Shown here: piece by piece, positions 48,855 through 60,498 of the stretch
How the letters are laid out: every line of letters begins with the position of its first letter
How positions within the stretch are numbered: position 1 is the first letter of the stretch
Assembly: GCA_026710045.1 (NCBI GenBank)
Contig: JAPORU010000161.1
Span: 20,025-84,024, forward strand
DNA length: 64,000 bases
Source: Aestuariivita sp.
GTDB lineage: Bacteria; Pseudomonadota; Alphaproteobacteria; Rhodobacterales; Rhodobacteraceae
Direction: 5' to 3'
Notes under the pieces: generated by a model
Seen by the model: only the letters and a program-made list of their open reading frames with translations
Database searches by the model: none
Told to the model about the DNA's origin: nothing
Made by a program: the position numbers and the translations under genes

Positions 48855-50272
48855 ACTGTCAGTCCAATACAATAATTGAACAGACACTCTATGATCGGCG
48901 AGACTGTCAAATCGGCCTTGTTCATCTCGGATTTGGCGCGTTTCATCGTGCGCATCAGGTGGTGTATATTGACGACTACATGGAACTAACCGGCGATCTT
49001 GCCTGGGGGATTGCTGCCGTAAATCTACGTGCAGAAGACGCTCATAGCTTTGCCGAGTTTACAAAAGATCAAGATGGTTATTTGCTGAAGACGACAACAC
49101 CATACGGAATGAGCACCTTCCGTATGGTGCGGCCGCACGTCCATTTTTCAGATTGGTCGCAAAATGATGTTGAGGCAGAAAGCCTGCTCAGTCTTGCCAG
49201 TGTAAAGGCGGTCAGCATAACGGTTACGGAAAGCGGTTACTACCTGGACGACGACGGGACTCTGAATACATCTGATCCCATTATTGCAGAGGAGATTACG
49301 GGAGGCATAAAGCATTCCGTGTATGCCTATTTATCGGCAGCACTAACGCAGCGCATGGCTACGACTGCGGCCCCAATTACGATTTTATGCTGCGACAACA
49401 TCCGGTCAAACGGTGAAAAATTGGAGCGAAACTTCAGGGAATATCTCCTGGCAACTGGTCGTGACGACCTTGCCGAATGGATTCGAAACAATGCAACTTT
49501 TCCAAATTCGATGGTTGACCGAATTACTCCGCGCGCAACTGATGCACTTCGGTCTGAAATAAATGCATTTGCACCTCAACAACAATCGAAGGCCATTCAT
49601 GGTGAAAGCTTCACGCAGTGGGTGCTTCAAAATAATTTTGCGACGGATATGCCTGTACTTTCAAAAGTCGGCGTGGACATTGTTAACGATGTCGGCCCAT
49701 ACGAGGAAGCAAAAATTCGCATTCTCAATGGTGGTCATACGGCCATTTGCTATCTCGGCGCATTAGCGGGACATCAAACCTTCGACCAAGCAATGGCAAA
49801 TCCACGGTTGCGTGCGCATTTTGACGGTTTTGAAACCGACAATGTTCTACCAGGCCTGACGATGGACTTACCCTTCGATAAGGCAGCGTATCGCGACTTA
49901 ATTGCCGAACGCTTTTCCAACGCGGCAATCGCTGATGACTTGGGACGAATATGTATGGATGGCTGGTCGAAATTCCCGATCTTCATCCGTCCAACCGTGA
50001 AAAGCTGTTTGTTACAAGGTATCAGCCCGATATGGTGTTATGAGAGTATCGCCAGTTGGTATGTTTACGCGCGTCGCTTTGCAAATGGGCAAATGCATAT
50101 CAACTATGTTGAGCCCTATTGGGACGATCTGAGTCCGCTATTGGTACGCGGTCAGGAAGAGACCTTTGCTCGCACGGAAGCACTTTGGTCCACCTTATCC
50201 AAAACATTTAAGGAATTTGTACCGCAGCTGGTTTCTGCAATTGAGAGAATGGAAAAGTCATGGCCAACCTGA
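48851..50272 (+). CDS. Long-chain polyol dehydrogenase (mannitol 2-/D-arabinitol 4-dehydrogenase family)
   Basis: A 473-residue NAD-dependent enzyme oxidising a polyol to a ketose in the cytoplasm. The N-terminal Rossmann segment [39 protein letters not shown] and VDRITPR are family motifs; the catalytic K288, N293 and H296 in [10 protein letters not shown] keep the family spacing. Several segments resemble D-arabinitol 4-dehydrogenase, so the substrate may be arabinitol (to xylulose) or mannitol (to fructose). GTG 48851 overlaps the AraC stop, and its 3' end overlaps the ATPase gene by 13 bp. Confidence 0.88.
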   Translation: MNCQSNTIIEQTLYDRRDCQIGLVHLGFGAFHRAHQVVYIDDYMELTGDLAWGIAAVNLRAEDAHSFAEFTKDQDGYLLKTTTPYGMSTFRMVRPHVHFSDWSQNDVEAESLLSLASVKAVSITVTESGYYLDDDGTLNTSDPIIAEEITGGIKHSVYAYLSAALTQRMATTAAPITILCCDNIRSNGEKLERNFREYLLATGRDDLAEWIRNNATFPNSMVDRITPRATDALRSEINAFAPQQQSKAIHGESFTQWVLQNNFATDMPVLSKVGVDIVNDVGPYEEAKIRILNGGHTAICYLGALAGHQTFDQAMANPRLRAHFDGFETDNVLPGLTMDLPFDKAAYRDLIAERFSNAAIADDLGRICMDGWSKFPIFIRPTVKSCLLQGISPIWCYESIASWYVYARRFANGQMHINYVEPYWDDLSPLLVRGQEETFARTEALWSTLSKTFKEFVPQLVSAIERMEKSWPT

Positions 50273-51291
50273 ATATTCGAGATGCCAAGAAAGCCTACGG
50301 AAACACAGAAGTTATCCATGGAATCAATCTTGATATTGAGGATGGTGAGTTCGTTGTATTCGTTGGTCCGTCGGGATGCGGCAAATCAACGCTCTTACGC
50401 ATGATAGCGGGATTGGAAGATATTACATCCGGCAACATTTCCATTGGCAATGAAGTTGTGAACACAATCGCACCGTCCAAACGCGGTGTGGCAATGGTGT
50501 TTCAGACATATGCTCTCTATCCGCATATGAACGTCTTCAAGAATATGGCCTTTGGTTTGCGTCAGGCAAAAATGCCAGAAGATGAAATTGAGAAACGTGT
50601 AAACGCGGCGGCTGAAGTTCTTCAGATCACCGACTACCTAAATCGAACACCACGTGCCCTATCAGGCGGGCAAAGACAACGTGTTGCGATTGGCCGGGCA
50701 ATTGTACGCGAACCGAAGGTGTTCTTGTTTGACGAGCCTTTATCGAACTTGGATGCCGCACTTCGTGTACAGACTCGTCTCGAGATCGCCCGTCTTCACC
50801 AAAGTTTGGGGACAACGATGATTTACGTGACACATGACCAAGTCGAAGCCATGACCTTGGCGGACAAGATCGTCGTGCTTCGTAGTGGGATCATTGAACA
50901 AGTAGGTTCACCCGTTGATTTGTACGAAAACCCGGGCAACATGTTTGTCGCTGGCTTTATTGGCAGTCCCAAAATGAACTTCTTCAGTTCCAAAGCGTTT
51001 ACAAGAAGTATTGCGACCATAATTGAGGGCGCAGCCCATGGTGACATCATTGGCATTCGCCCAGAGCATCTTCGAGTGACCACAAAAGAAAATGCAATGC
51101 TCAGTGCAAGGCTGGAATTATTGGAAAATCTTGGTGAGAACGTGTTGGCTCACTTCGTTTCTCAGGACGACACCGCGTTGATTGCGAAATTGGATAGGCT
51201 TCCGACGGAAAAGATCGGTGACACGATGCATTTTACAGCCAACACAAATCTGATCCACCTGTTCGACAACAAAACAAAAATCCGGAAATAA
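50260..51291 (+). CDS. Polyol ABC transporter ATP-binding protein
   Basis: A 343-residue ATPase of the MalK/SmoK type energising the permeases at 45399-47185. Walker [10 protein letters not shown] (36-44), the Q-loop in [13 protein letters not shown], signature LSGGQ (134-138), Walker [12 protein letters not shown] and the switch His in VTHDQ are intact, followed by a regulatory TOBE/OB domain ([11 protein letters not shown]). It overlaps the dehydrogenase gene by 13 bp and is the last gene of the cluster. Confidence 0.93.
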   Translation: MANLNIRDAKKAYGNTEVIHGINLDIEDGEFVVFVGPSGCGKSTLLRMIAGLEDITSGNISIGNEVVNTIAPSKRGVAMVFQTYALYPHMNVFKNMAFGLRQAKMPEDEIEKRVNAAAEVLQITDYLNRTPRALSGGQRQRVAIGRAIVREPKVFLFDEPLSNLDAALRVQTRLEIARLHQSLGTTMIYVTHDQVEAMTLADKIVVLRSGIIEQVGSPVDLYENPGNMFVAGFIGSPKMNFFSSKAFTRSIATIIEGAAHGDIIGIRPEHLRVTTKENAMLSARLELLENLGENVLAHFVSQDDTALIAKLDRLPTEKIGDTMHFTANTNLIHLFDNKTKIRK

Positions 51292-51942
51292 GCAATTCAT
51301 TGCTGCAGTCAGGTGTTGATCAATATAGTGCCAAATGACGATGATGCGTTTGTTCCGCTGGTCGATGGTCAAAACGAAGGGACTTTTGGTCGAAGACTCC
51401 ACAACTATACCACCCAAAACTCTTTGTGAATTCCGGTTAAGATCAACCCATGCAAGGCGAAATGCCCTCATGATTATACACGGAATGATCAGATAACACT
51501 TATTGTGGATCACTCGGACAAGATCTGTCTCACGCTGTTCGGAACCGCATCTCATCCACGCATTGCACCGTGGATCGTTACCCGTTCTGTAAAAACATAA
51601 GCGAACAACAATCGGCAGGATGCTCCAGAAGCGACCGGCAAATCGGCTTCCCAATAAGTTGCCGGTCCAGCCCACCGGTCGAACCCCTTCGTAGATGATC
51701 AGCGGCGATTCCTGCCGACTGTTCCCAGGAAGGCGTTACTCATATTCCGTGATAGAGGCCAGCTTCTTGTGAAATATTCACCATGAAATGCGAGAGATCT
51801 CCTTGAAGGATATCGATAGCCGGTGCGCCCTCGACAAAAACGACTCCACACGTTATCTCGCCGATAACAAAAAGACAGTTAACCTCACTTAGACTGTATT
51901 GACGCAACCCAATTCTCATTTGGTTCAAGAGAAAGTGGAATA
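51292..51942. other. Gap between polyol cluster and ychF
   Basis: About 650 bp with no recognisable gene. A minus-strand frame (51118-51675, 185 codons) runs antisense into the ATPase 3' end and has no family features. A 5-bp hairpin CCGGT/ACCGG lies at 51662-51678. The peptidyl-tRNA hydrolase gene that often precedes ychF is absent. Confidence 0.45.
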
Positions 51943-53040
51943 ATGGGCTTTAAAATGGGCATTATAGGGTTGCCGAATGTTGGGAAGTCCACCTTGTTCA
52001 ACGCCTTAACCCGAACAGCCGCCGCCCAAGCTGCAAATTTTCCCTTTTGTACCATTGATCCGAATGTTGGTGAAGTATCAGTCCCTGACTCACGTCTCAA
52101 TCGAATTGCGGAAATCGCCAAGTCCGCGAAGATTATTCCCACGCATATGACATTTGTAGACATCGCCGGACTGGTCAAGGGCGCATCGAACGGAGAAGGA
52201 CTTGGCAACCAGTTTCTTGCCAACATACGAGAAGTCGACGCTATCGCCCATGTTGTCCGGAGTTTTGATGCGGACGACATCACCCACGTCGAAGGTCGGA
52301 TTGATGCCGTAGAAGATGCCAAAACCGTTGAACTGGAATTGATTCTCGCCGACCTCGAGTCGGTTGAAAGACGGCTGCAAGGGCTATCACGCAAAGTGCG
52401 CGGAGGTGACCGTGAAGCCATACAACAAGATCGCTTGCTTCGGCTGGCACAAACGGCCCTCGAAGACGGCCACGCTGCGCGAACCGTCGCGGTAAATGAC
52501 AATGACCAAAATATATGGATCAGGCTTGGGCTCCTTTCCGCAAAACCTACACTCTATGTCATTAATGTAAATGAGGACGATTGTGTCCATGGCAATGTTC
52601 ATTCAAACGCGATTGCCGAAATGGCCAGATCTCAAGGCAATCAATTCGTGTTGATCAGCGCTCGGATTGAAGAAGAGATTGCCCGGCTTGATCGACCCGA
52701 AGCTGATTTCTTTATCGCCGAGTTAGGGTTGACAGAACCCGGTTTGAACCGACTCATCCGGGCCGGATATGATCTACTGAACTTACAGACCTTCTTCACG
52801 GCGGGTCCCAAAGAGGCGCGGGCCTGGACGATCAGACATGGAACATACGCTCCAAAGGCCGCCGGAGTTATTCATACTGATTTTGAAACCGGCTTCATTC
52901 GTGCTGAGACCATATCGTACGAAGATTATATTGCCTTGGGAGGAGAACTCCCGGCAAGAGAGGCTGGTAAGCTGCGAACCGAAGGAAAATCGTATATTGT
53001 TCAAGACGGCGATATCCTGCATTTTCTCTTCAATACCTAA
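51943..53040 (+). CDS. ychF: Redox-regulated ATPase YchF
   Basis: Obg-family P-loop protein that binds ribosomes and hydrolyses ATP rather than GTP. The 365 residues include GLPNVGKSTLFNALT near the N-terminus, NFPFCTIDPNVG, DIAGLVKGASNGEGLGNQFL and a C-terminal TGS domain (TDFETGFIRAETI, YIVQDGDILHFLFN). Length is normal. It precedes trpA by 81 bp. Confidence 0.96.
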   Translation: MGFKMGIIGLPNVGKSTLFNALTRTAAAQAANFPFCTIDPNVGEVSVPDSRLNRIAEIAKSAKIIPTHMTFVDIAGLVKGASNGEGLGNQFLANIREVDAIAHVVRSFDADDITHVEGRIDAVEDAKTVELELILADLESVERRLQGLSRKVRGGDREAIQQDRLLRLAQTALEDGHAARTVAVNDNDQNIWIRLGLLSAKPTLYVINVNEDDCVHGNVHSNAIAEMARSQGNQFVLISARIEEEIARLDRPEADFFIAELGLTEPGLNRLIRAGYDLLNLQTFFTAGPKEARAWTIRHGTYAPKAAGVIHTDFETGFIRAETISYEDYIALGGELPAREAGKLRTEGKSYIVQDGDILHFLFNT

Positions 53041-53121
53041 CCACGTCGATTTCTCAGAATGCACACCATGATTCTCTCTTTATCTTATCGCCCTTTCACT
53101 TGAATTTAGCGACATCACGAA

Positions 53122-53922
53122 ATGACTCGATCAAGAATAGCTGCAAAGTTTTCGGAACTGAAGAATAGCGGATACAAGGCCTTTGTTGCCTATGTTATGG
53201 CCGGAGATCCGGACGACGAGACATCGTTTCGCCTAATTCAGGGCCTACCCGACGCGGGCGTTGATATCATTGAACTGGGAATGCCGTTCACGGATCCCAT
53301 GGCCGATGGCCCCGTTATCCAACGTGCGGGTCAACGCGCTCTTGAACACAACATGACCGTTCAGCGCACATTGGACATGGTCAAAGACTTTCGGAAGCAT
53401 GATGACCGAACACCGGTTGTGTTAATGGGATACTTTAATCCCATCTCCAGCTTTGGTGTGGATATCTTCTTGAGTGATGCCGTCGAAGCAGGCGTTGATG
53501 GCCTTATCGTGGTCGATTTGCCACCCGAAGAGGACAATGAACTCTGCATTCCTGCGCAAGCCGCAGGGCTTGACTTCATTCGGCTCGCCACCCCGACCAC
53601 GAACGACAATCGCCTACCCTGCGTCTTACGAAATGCATCCGGGTTTGTTTATTTTGTATCCATTACAGGCGTCACCGGAACAGCGGAAGCACACGCCGAG
53701 ACGGTTCAACCCGACATTGAACGCATTCGAGCTCAAACAGACTTACCGATTGTTGTTGGCTTCGGGATTACCAATCCAGATCGCGCCACGTCAATCGCCG
53801 AAGTGTCGGACGGAGTTGTCGTCGGCTCTGCGATCGTATCAAAAATGGGCAACCGCGTGAGCGTACAAGAGGTTCTCACGTTTGTTGCAAGTCTCGCGGA
53901 AAGTGTCCACGCAGCCAAATAA
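53122..53922 (+). CDS. trpA: Tryptophan synthase alpha chain
   Basis: Cleaves indole-3-glycerol phosphate to indole and glyceraldehyde 3-phosphate; works with TrpB. The 266-residue TIM-barrel protein has the catalytic Glu in [19 protein letters not shown], the catalytic Asp in [21 protein letters not shown] and VVGFGIT. In most relatives it follows trpB and precedes accD; here both are absent and it stands after ychF, so the trp operon is split. Confidence 0.95.
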   Translation: MTRSRIAAKFSELKNSGYKAFVAYVMAGDPDDETSFRLIQGLPDAGVDIIELGMPFTDPMADGPVIQRAGQRALEHNMTVQRTLDMVKDFRKHDDRTPVVLMGYFNPISSFGVDIFLSDAVEAGVDGLIVVDLPPEEDNELCIPAQAAGLDFIRLATPTTNDNRLPCVLRNASGFVYFVSITGVTGTAEAHAETVQPDIERIRAQTDLPIVVGFGITNPDRATSIAEVSDGVVVGSAIVSKMGNRVSVQEVLTFVASLAESVHAAK

Positions 53923-53940
53923 AGAGGCAGGCATAAGACT

Positions 53941-54719
<779 letters not shown>

Positions 54720-55236
54720 ACAACATCGTTCAACACGGCATCACAAGACAAATGGTCCAAAAATGCGCAAGAGCCTTATTCGAAGAAACTGTTTGCAGGT
54801 TCGCTTGGAGGACTATTTCACCTCTCGTTGATGAATCTTTCTGGTGGGTCGGGTCATCATCGGATTGTTTTTCAAAACCCACGCAATCGTCAAACGATGT
54901 GACGCCGTGTCAGGTTGTGCCTTCCGAGCTAATATCATCCCAATCGAATGGAATTCGTTGCGTCTCGATGATCCATCACCTGACTTTTGCACATAAAGAA
55001 AAACAGAGATGAACTGAACTGCATGCACAAATGTAAGACTGATAAACATCCGGTTTCAAGACTGCAATTACGGTCAGATGTCAAACCACATTAAGTGCGG
55101 TGAATACTCTTAGATCACCTCTTCCGCCTCTCACAAGTTCTCAACAGATGACTTTTGGATTGAAACTTCAGCCAAAGTCAGTCACGTTTGCACAAATCTC
55201 ACCTTCATTCCTTCGAACGAAAATAATACAGAGATA
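54720..55236. other. Gap between exonuclease and lactate dehydrogenase genes
   Basis: About 517 bp without a recognisable gene. A 98-codon frame beginning at 54716 overlaps the exonuclease stop but has no family features. No RNA gene or strong repeat is seen. Confidence 0.45.
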
Positions 55237-56400
55237 ATGTCCATAATCACGAACATAGAAGACTTACGTCATATCTATAAGCGGCGCGTGCCGCGTATGT
55301 TCTACGACTATACAGAGAGTGGTAGTTGGTCCGAACAAACATTCCGCGACAACAGTTCGGATTTTAACAAAATTCGATTACGCCAACGCGTGGCCGTGGA
55401 TATGTCGGGACGCTCGACCCAAAGTCAAATGATCGGACATAATGTATCCATGCCCGTTGCACTCGCCCCAGTCGGATTGACCGGCATGCAGCATGCGGAT
55501 GGCGAGAGAAAAGCCGCTCGAGCCGCCGAGAATTTTGGTGTTCCCTTCACACTCTCAACAATGTCAATCAATTCAATTGAAGATGTTGCCGAGTATACAA
55601 CCAAGCCCTTTTGGTTTCAGTTATATACGATGCGCGACGACGACTATGTCCGACGCCTGATACAACGCGCAAAGGACGCAAACTGCTCCGCCCTTGTGAT
55701 TACACTCGATCTCCAAATTCTGGGTCAAAGACACAAAGATATAAAAAATGGCTTGTCAGCTCCCCCCAAATTCACAGCAAGGTCCGTCGCGAACCTGATA
55801 ACAAAATGGGCATGGGGAATCGAGATGCTCACGGCCAAGAGACGAGAATTTGGCAATATCGTGGGCCATGTAAAAGATGTATCAGACACCACATCCTTGA
55901 GTGAATGGACCGCAGCTCAATTTGATACAACCCTCGACTGGAAAAAAATCGAAAAGTTATGCGAGCAATGGGGTGGAAAAGTCATTCTGAAAGGCTTGCT
56001 TGATCCAGAAGATGCCCGCATGGCGGTAAAGCTCGGAGCCGACGCAATCATCGTTTCGAACCATGGAGGCCGGCAACTGGATGGCGCCGTGTCATCCATC
56101 AGCGCGCTCCCACAGATTTTAGATGCCGTTCAAGATGATATCGAAGTCCATCTTGATGGTGGTATTCGTTCCGGACAAGATGTGCTCAAAGCAATAGCAC
56201 TCGGGGCACAAGGCACATATATCGGACGTGCATTCATTTACGGACTCGGAGCGCGAGGCGAGAAAGGCGTCACAAAGGCCTTGGAAATCATTCGAGACGA
56301 GCTCGATACGACGATGGCTCTTTGCGGCGAACGGAATGTAACCGCTCTCGGTCGACATAATCTTCTTATTCCAGAAGACTTCGGAGGAAAGTGGCAATAA
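55237..56400 (+). CDS. lldD: FMN-dependent L-lactate dehydrogenase / alpha-hydroxy-acid dehydrogenase
   Basis: Oxidises an L-2-hydroxy acid, probably L-lactate to pyruvate, passing electrons to the quinone pool. The 387-residue TIM-barrel flavoprotein has RVPRMFYDYTESGSW (active Tyr region), PVALAPVGLTGMQHADGE, the catalytic His-Arg in VSNHGGRQLDGA and the FMN-binding VHLDGGIRSGQDVLKA. Length fits LldD. Followed by an MFS gene on the same strand after about 200 bp. Confidence 0.92.
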   Translation: MSIITNIEDLRHIYKRRVPRMFYDYTESGSWSEQTFRDNSSDFNKIRLRQRVAVDMSGRSTQSQMIGHNVSMPVALAPVGLTGMQHADGERKAARAAENFGVPFTLSTMSINSIEDVAEYTTKPFWFQLYTMRDDDYVRRLIQRAKDANCSALVITLDLQILGQRHKDIKNGLSAPPKFTARSVANLITKWAWGIEMLTAKRREFGNIVGHVKDVSDTTSLSEWTAAQFDTTLDWKKIEKLCEQWGGKVILKGLLDPEDARMAVKLGADAIIVSNHGGRQLDGAVSSISALPQILDAVQDDIEVHLDGGIRSGQDVLKAIALGAQGTYIGRAFIYGLGARGEKGVTKALEIIRDELDTTMALCGERNVTALGRHNLLIPEDFGGKWQ

Positions 56401-56602
56401 GACAAACATAACGTCTACTTCTGCAGGCCCACCGCATCAAACCCCTTCTCAATGTTACGGGCCAGTTTTGCATTATCTATCCGTAATCGGTTCAATACAC
56501 GATCACAGATTTTCACCACATTGCACACCACAGATAGGTTATACGGGAACACCGCAAACAAGTGAGCAATCACGGAAACCATTCTCCGAGCTGTTCAAGA
56601 CA

Positions 56603-58042
56603 ATGGGAACAACGAACAGTCAATCAACAAACAACGTGACGTGGTTCGAATTTATCCACGCAATACATATTCCATCGCTGGCACTGGTGAGTCTTGCCGT
56701 TTGGTTGCACGCTGCGGATGCGTTGATTGTTGCCACAATGCTGCCTTCAATCGTTGGAGATCTCGGCGGCGCGTCCCTTGTCGGGTGGTTGGTTGCCCTT
56801 TACGAAATGGGCTCGATTGTCGCCGGTGCCACCTCCGCTCTACTTGTTATGCGTTACGGTTTACGCAGACCCATGAAAGCCGCCGCCCTGATTTTTGGGC
56901 TTGGATGTTTCTTCAGTGCCATCAGCCAGAGCATGCCATTCATGCTTATCGGCCGCTTGTTACAAGGCATCGGCGGCGGCGGACTTGTTGCCATGGGTTT
57001 TGTAACGGTCTCAACCGTATTCGAGCGTCGCTATATAGCAAGAGCCCTCGCCATTATTTCTGCTTTTTGGGGACTCTCAGCCTTTATGGGACCTCTCATT
57101 GGCGGCCTGTTTATCGAGTTTGCCAATTGGCGTTTAGGCTTCGGCTTCTTTGGTCTCAAAGCCATTGGGCTCGCTGTCTGGATTGGATTTCACGCACCAC
57201 ATAGTCGCCAAGCAGATCAACAGAAAGACCCGAAAATTAGACTTCCTGCAGCACGTTTAGCATTGCTCTCAGCGTCCATTCTCTCGGTTGCAATCGCCGG
57301 TATCGATGTAGGACCAATCACGTCTCCGGTGTTGATTGGCATCGGACTCATTGCATTCGTATTATTCTTACGCCGAGACGCATTGGCCGGTGACCATTCC
57401 CGCCTCTTGCCGTATGCACCGCTGAATCCTCGAACTCCCGCTGGGGCAACGCTTTCGATGATTCTCGCATTATCGATTGCAACCATCCCAATTACCGCCT
57501 TTGGTCCGCTCTTGATCTCTGCAATACATAATCCGTCCGCGCTCACAATTGGATATATTGTAGCCTGTTCCTCAATTGGCTGGACCATAACAGCGATCGC
57601 TGTCTCATCTGCACCGGAACGTCTCGACGCACTCTTGATTACCCTTGGAATACTTCTGGTTGTTCTTTCAATCCCCGGCTTTATCGTTACTATACCAAGA
57701 GGTCCTCTCTGGCTAATTGCGGCATGTGCAACCCTTGAAGGTGGCGGCTTCGGTATCGCATGGACGTTCATTCTTCGCCGAACGACCGCTTTGTCGCCAC
57801 CCGAAGAAACGCAACGGATCGCCGGCGCTCTACCCACCATTCAAAGATTTGGATACGCAATTGGAGCGGCCTATATCGGCCTCATTGCAAATACCGCAGG
57901 ATTCTTGGAGATGAGTACACCGGATCACGCACGATCGGTCGCTCAAATTGTCTTCCTTGCCTGTGTGCCACCTGCCCTTTTTTCCATTCCCGGCCTATGG
58001 GGCCTGGTGCGTCCACAACCTGAATTTTCGCTCTTGAAATAA
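56603..58042 (+). CDS. MFS transporter (DHA2/EmrB-like)
   Basis: A 479-residue inner-membrane transporter with about 12-14 helices. The motif MRYGLRRPMKAAALIFGLG (motif A type) and IGRLLQGIGGGGLVAMGFVTV (motif C-like) point to drug:proton antiporters. ATG 56603 is chosen because translation from 56468 adds a polar 45-residue stretch with no family match. Substrate unknown. It is downstream of lldD and may be co-transcribed with it. Confidence 0.85.
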   Translation: MGTTNSQSTNNVTWFEFIHAIHIPSLALVSLAVWLHAADALIVATMLPSIVGDLGGASLVGWLVALYEMGSIVAGATSALLVMRYGLRRPMKAAALIFGLGCFFSAISQSMPFMLIGRLLQGIGGGGLVAMGFVTVSTVFERRYIARALAIISAFWGLSAFMGPLIGGLFIEFANWRLGFGFFGLKAIGLAVWIGFHAPHSRQADQQKDPKIRLPAARLALLSASILSVAIAGIDVGPITSPVLIGIGLIAFVLFLRRDALAGDHSRLLPYAPLNPRTPAGATLSMILALSIATIPITAFGPLLISAIHNPSALTIGYIVACSSIGWTITAIAVSSAPERLDALLITLGILLVVLSIPGFIVTIPRGPLWLIAACATLEGGGFGIAWTFILRRTTALSPPEETQRIAGALPTIQRFGYAIGAAYIGLIANTAGFLEMSTPDHARSVAQIVFLACVPPALFSIPGLWGLVRPQPEFSLLK

Positions 58043-58123
58043 ACTTCAATCACGTCTATGCACTCACTTTTCCAGATGGGCACGTTATGAGTGTCCTCAA
58101 TGAATCATGCAAGGACAGATGTC

Positions 58124-58768
58124 ATGGCAGGCGCGATTCCGGATCTTGAAGTTCTAGAACGATTTGAAACAGGGAAAGGGGCCGCGAGCCAGGCGCGGCG
58201 TGCGGGATTGGTTCCTGGAATCGTCTTTGGTGGCGACACCGATCCCCTGTCCATAAATATTCCATTCAACCTGCTTCTCAAGCGCCTGAAAGCCGGTCGA
58301 TTCAAATCAACCTTATTCAATCTTAAAGTGGACGGTCGAGACGATGTTCGCGTCATCTGCCGAGATGTGCAACGTGATGTGGTAAAGGACTTACCAACGC
58401 ATGTCGATTTCATGCGGCTTCGCCGTTCAACCAAAGTCAACTTGTTCATACCTGTCGAGTTCGAAAACGACAAAGACTCGCCCGGTATACGCCGCGGCGG
58501 GGTGCTTACGATTGTGCGTCCCGAGATTGAACTCCTTGTCACTGCCGGAGACATACCTGAGAAAATCACGGTCGATCTGTCTGGACTCGATATTGGTGAC
58601 GTCGTAACGATATCATCCCTCAACATTCCCTCCGGTGCAAAGCCGATCATTGATCGGGACTTTGTTATCGCAAATATCTCAGCCCCATCCGCACTGCGCT
58701 CCGAAGACGAGAAGATTGAAGATGATGCGGAAGGAGAGGCAGTGAAGGAAGACGATACTGAATCGTAA
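58124..58768 (+). CDS. rplY: 50S ribosomal protein L25/general stress protein Ctc
   Basis: Binds 5S rRNA. The 214-residue protein has the L25 domain ([39 protein letters not shown]) and the C-terminal TL5/Ctc domain with an acidic tail. ATG 58124 has AAGGA at 58111-58115, eight bases upstream; GTG 58091 and ATG 58100 are in frame but lack such a site. The usual downstream pth gene is absent. Confidence 0.93.
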   Translation: MAGAIPDLEVLERFETGKGAASQARRAGLVPGIVFGGDTDPLSINIPFNLLLKRLKAGRFKSTLFNLKVDGRDDVRVICRDVQRDVVKDLPTHVDFMRLRRSTKVNLFIPVEFENDKDSPGIRRGGVLTIVRPEIELLVTAGDIPEKITVDLSGLDIGDVVTISSLNIPSGAKPIIDRDFVIANISAPSALRSEDEKIEDDAEGEAVKEDDTES

Positions 58769-58890
58769 ATCGCATTTGTTTTTTATGCTTGAAGAAAGAT
58801 ACGTACGATCAAGCAAACTCGCGCTTCAACTTGACAATAACTGATCCACTCTGTATAGAGTCGGACTGAAATCCATGTTTAGAAAATCAT

Positions 58891-58944
58891 CGGTCTCTTC
58901 CATCGGAGAGATCGCCCTCCGCCAGTGCGTTGCACCCGCGGAGG
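58891..58944 (+). ncRNA. Tandem-hairpin element in the ffh leader
   Basis: Hairpin 1 (58891-58914) has a 10-bp stem with two G-T pairs and a CATC tetraloop. Hairpin 2 (58916-58944) has CCTCCGC/GCGGAGG (7 bp), a symmetric 2+2 internal loop, and GTGC/GCAC capped by GTT. They are one base apart and lie about 65 bp before the ffh start. No poly-T run follows immediately, so terminator function is doubtful. A structured RNA upstream of ffh has, as I recall, been described in alphaproteobacteria; the match was not verified. Confidence 0.6.
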
Positions 58945-59007
58945 CCGAAATCTGTTTTCTACTTTATTATATTGAGTAGAAAATGATCATGCTGAGGAGA
59001 TGTGAGC

Positions 59008-60498
59008 ATGTTTGAGAACTTATCTGATCGGTTAGCCAACGCGCTTGGCGGACTGACAAAACGAGGTCGATTATCTGAGAGCGATGTTACGACTGCTCTT
59101 CGTGAAGTCCGCGTGGCATTACTCGAAGCCGATGTATCCCTCCCCATCGTTCAGGATTTCATAGAGACTCTCCGGCAAAAGGCAATGGGCCAAGCCGTGA
59201 CGCAATCGGTTACACCCGGCCAAGAGGTGATCAAAATTGTACACGATGAGTTGGTGGACATGTTAAGGGGGCCGGACGATCCGGGTGAACTCAAAATAGA
59301 CAACGCGCCGGCCCCAATCTTGATGGTCGGACTACAAGGGTCGGGAAAAACGACAACAACTGCCAAAATCGCAAGACGATTGAAAGAGAGAGAAGGGAAA
59401 AAGGTTCTTATGGCATCGCTGGATACCAGTCGTCCAGCAGCCATGGAGCAACTCGCTGTTCTTGGACGACAAATTGGTGTCGATACACTTGACATTGATA
59501 ACTCGGAAGATCCAATCGCGATTGCAAAACGCGCCAAAGCGCAAGCATCAAAGGATGGTTACGACATATATATGCTTGATACAGCTGGACGTCTGCATAT
59601 CGATCAAGAACTCATCGCCCAGGCCGCCGCCGTTCGCGACGTGACATCACCAAGAGAGACCCTTCTCGTCGTCGACGGACTGACGGGACAGGATGCTGTC
59701 AATGTAGCAACGGAATTCGATGACAAAATCGGAGTCTCGGGAGTCGTCCTGACCCGTATGGATGGCGACGGACGCGGTGGAGCGGCACTGTCAATGCGCA
59801 AAGTGACCGGAAAACCCATTCGCTTTGTTGGTATCGGCGAAAAGACAGACGCAATTGACTCGTTTGAACCCAAACGTATAGCAGGTCGAATCTTGGGTAT
59901 GGGCGACATTGTCGCCTTTGTAGAAAAGGCGAGAGAAACGCTGGAAGCCGATCGTGCTCGACGCATGATGACCCGCATGTCAAAGGGTCAGATCAATATG
60001 AACGATCTAAGGACTCAGTTCAAGCAAACCGAAAATATGGGTGGCGTAGAAGGTATCATGTCATTGCTGCCCGGAATGAAAGGTATGGCGGATATGGTGA
60101 AGAATGTCGGTTTGGACACGTCCACCCTAAAAAAATACACGGCGATCATCGATTCAATGACAAAAAAGGAGCGCGCCGTGCCTCCGCTCATTCAAGCGTC
60201 TCGCAAGAAACGGATCGCCGCCGGCTCCGGAACACATGTTACAGACGTAAACAGGCTTATCAAGATGCACAAACAAATGGCGGCAGCCACGAAAAAATTG
60301 AGTAAGAAAAAAGGGCTATTTTCACTTGAACGTCTTGCGGCCATGGCCAAAAATGAGGGTAAGGACTCAGATGACTTTGATCTTTCGAAACTGGATCCTA
60401 AAATACTGGACGATATAATCAGGAACTCGACGCAAAACATATCCGGAAAGAATAATGCAATGCTCACCAAAATTTCGCAGCTTGCGAAAGGGAAGTAA
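59008..60498 (+). CDS. ffh: Signal recognition particle protein Ffh
   Basis: SRP54 GTPase that binds signal sequences and 4.5S RNA for co-translational targeting to FtsY and SecYEG. The 496-residue protein has an N domain, the G domain with GLQGSGKTTTTAKIA, DTAGRLHID and LTRMDGDGRGGAAL, and a methionine-rich M domain with SLLPGMKGMADM and MTKKERAVPPLI. ATG 59008 is chosen because GAGGAG ends eight bases upstream; GTG 59002 is too close to it. It heads the ffh-chorismate mutase-rpsP-rimM-trmD series. Confidence 0.97.
   Translation: MFENLSDRLANALGGLTKRGRLSESDVTTALREVRVALLEADVSLPIVQDFIETLRQKAMGQAVTQSVTPGQEVIKIVHDELVDMLRGPDDPGELKIDNAPAPILMVGLQGSGKTTTTAKIARRLKEREGKKVLMASLDTSRPAAMEQLAVLGRQIGVDTLDIDNSEDPIAIAKRAKAQASKDGYDIYMLDTAGRLHIDQELIAQAAAVRDVTSPRETLLVVDGLTGQDAVNVATEFDDKIGVSGVVLTRMDGDGRGGAALSMRKVTGKPIRFVGIGEKTDAIDSFEPKRIAGRILGMGDIVAFVEKARETLEADRARRMMTRMSKGQINMNDLRTQFKQTENMGGVEGIMSLLPGMKGMADMVKNVGLDTSTLKKYTAIIDSMTKKERAVPPLIQASRKKRIAAGSGTHVTDVNRLIKMHKQMAAATKKLSKKKGLFSLERLAAMAKNEGKDSDDFDLSKLDPKILDDIIRNSTQNISGKNNAMLTKISQLAKGK

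Noticed and set aside
51118..51675. 185-codon minus-strand frame overlapping the ABC ATPase 3' end
   Set aside because: It has no family features and a third of it is antisense to a conserved gene.
57217..57840. 207-codon minus-strand frame opposite the MFS gene
   Set aside because: Arg/Pro/Ser-rich shadow of a membrane protein coding sequence with no recognisable domain.
58780..59007. 4.5S RNA gene upstream of ffh
   Set aside because: The conserved GGAAGCAGC-type apical loop of SRP RNA is absent; the hairpins are reported as a leader element instead.
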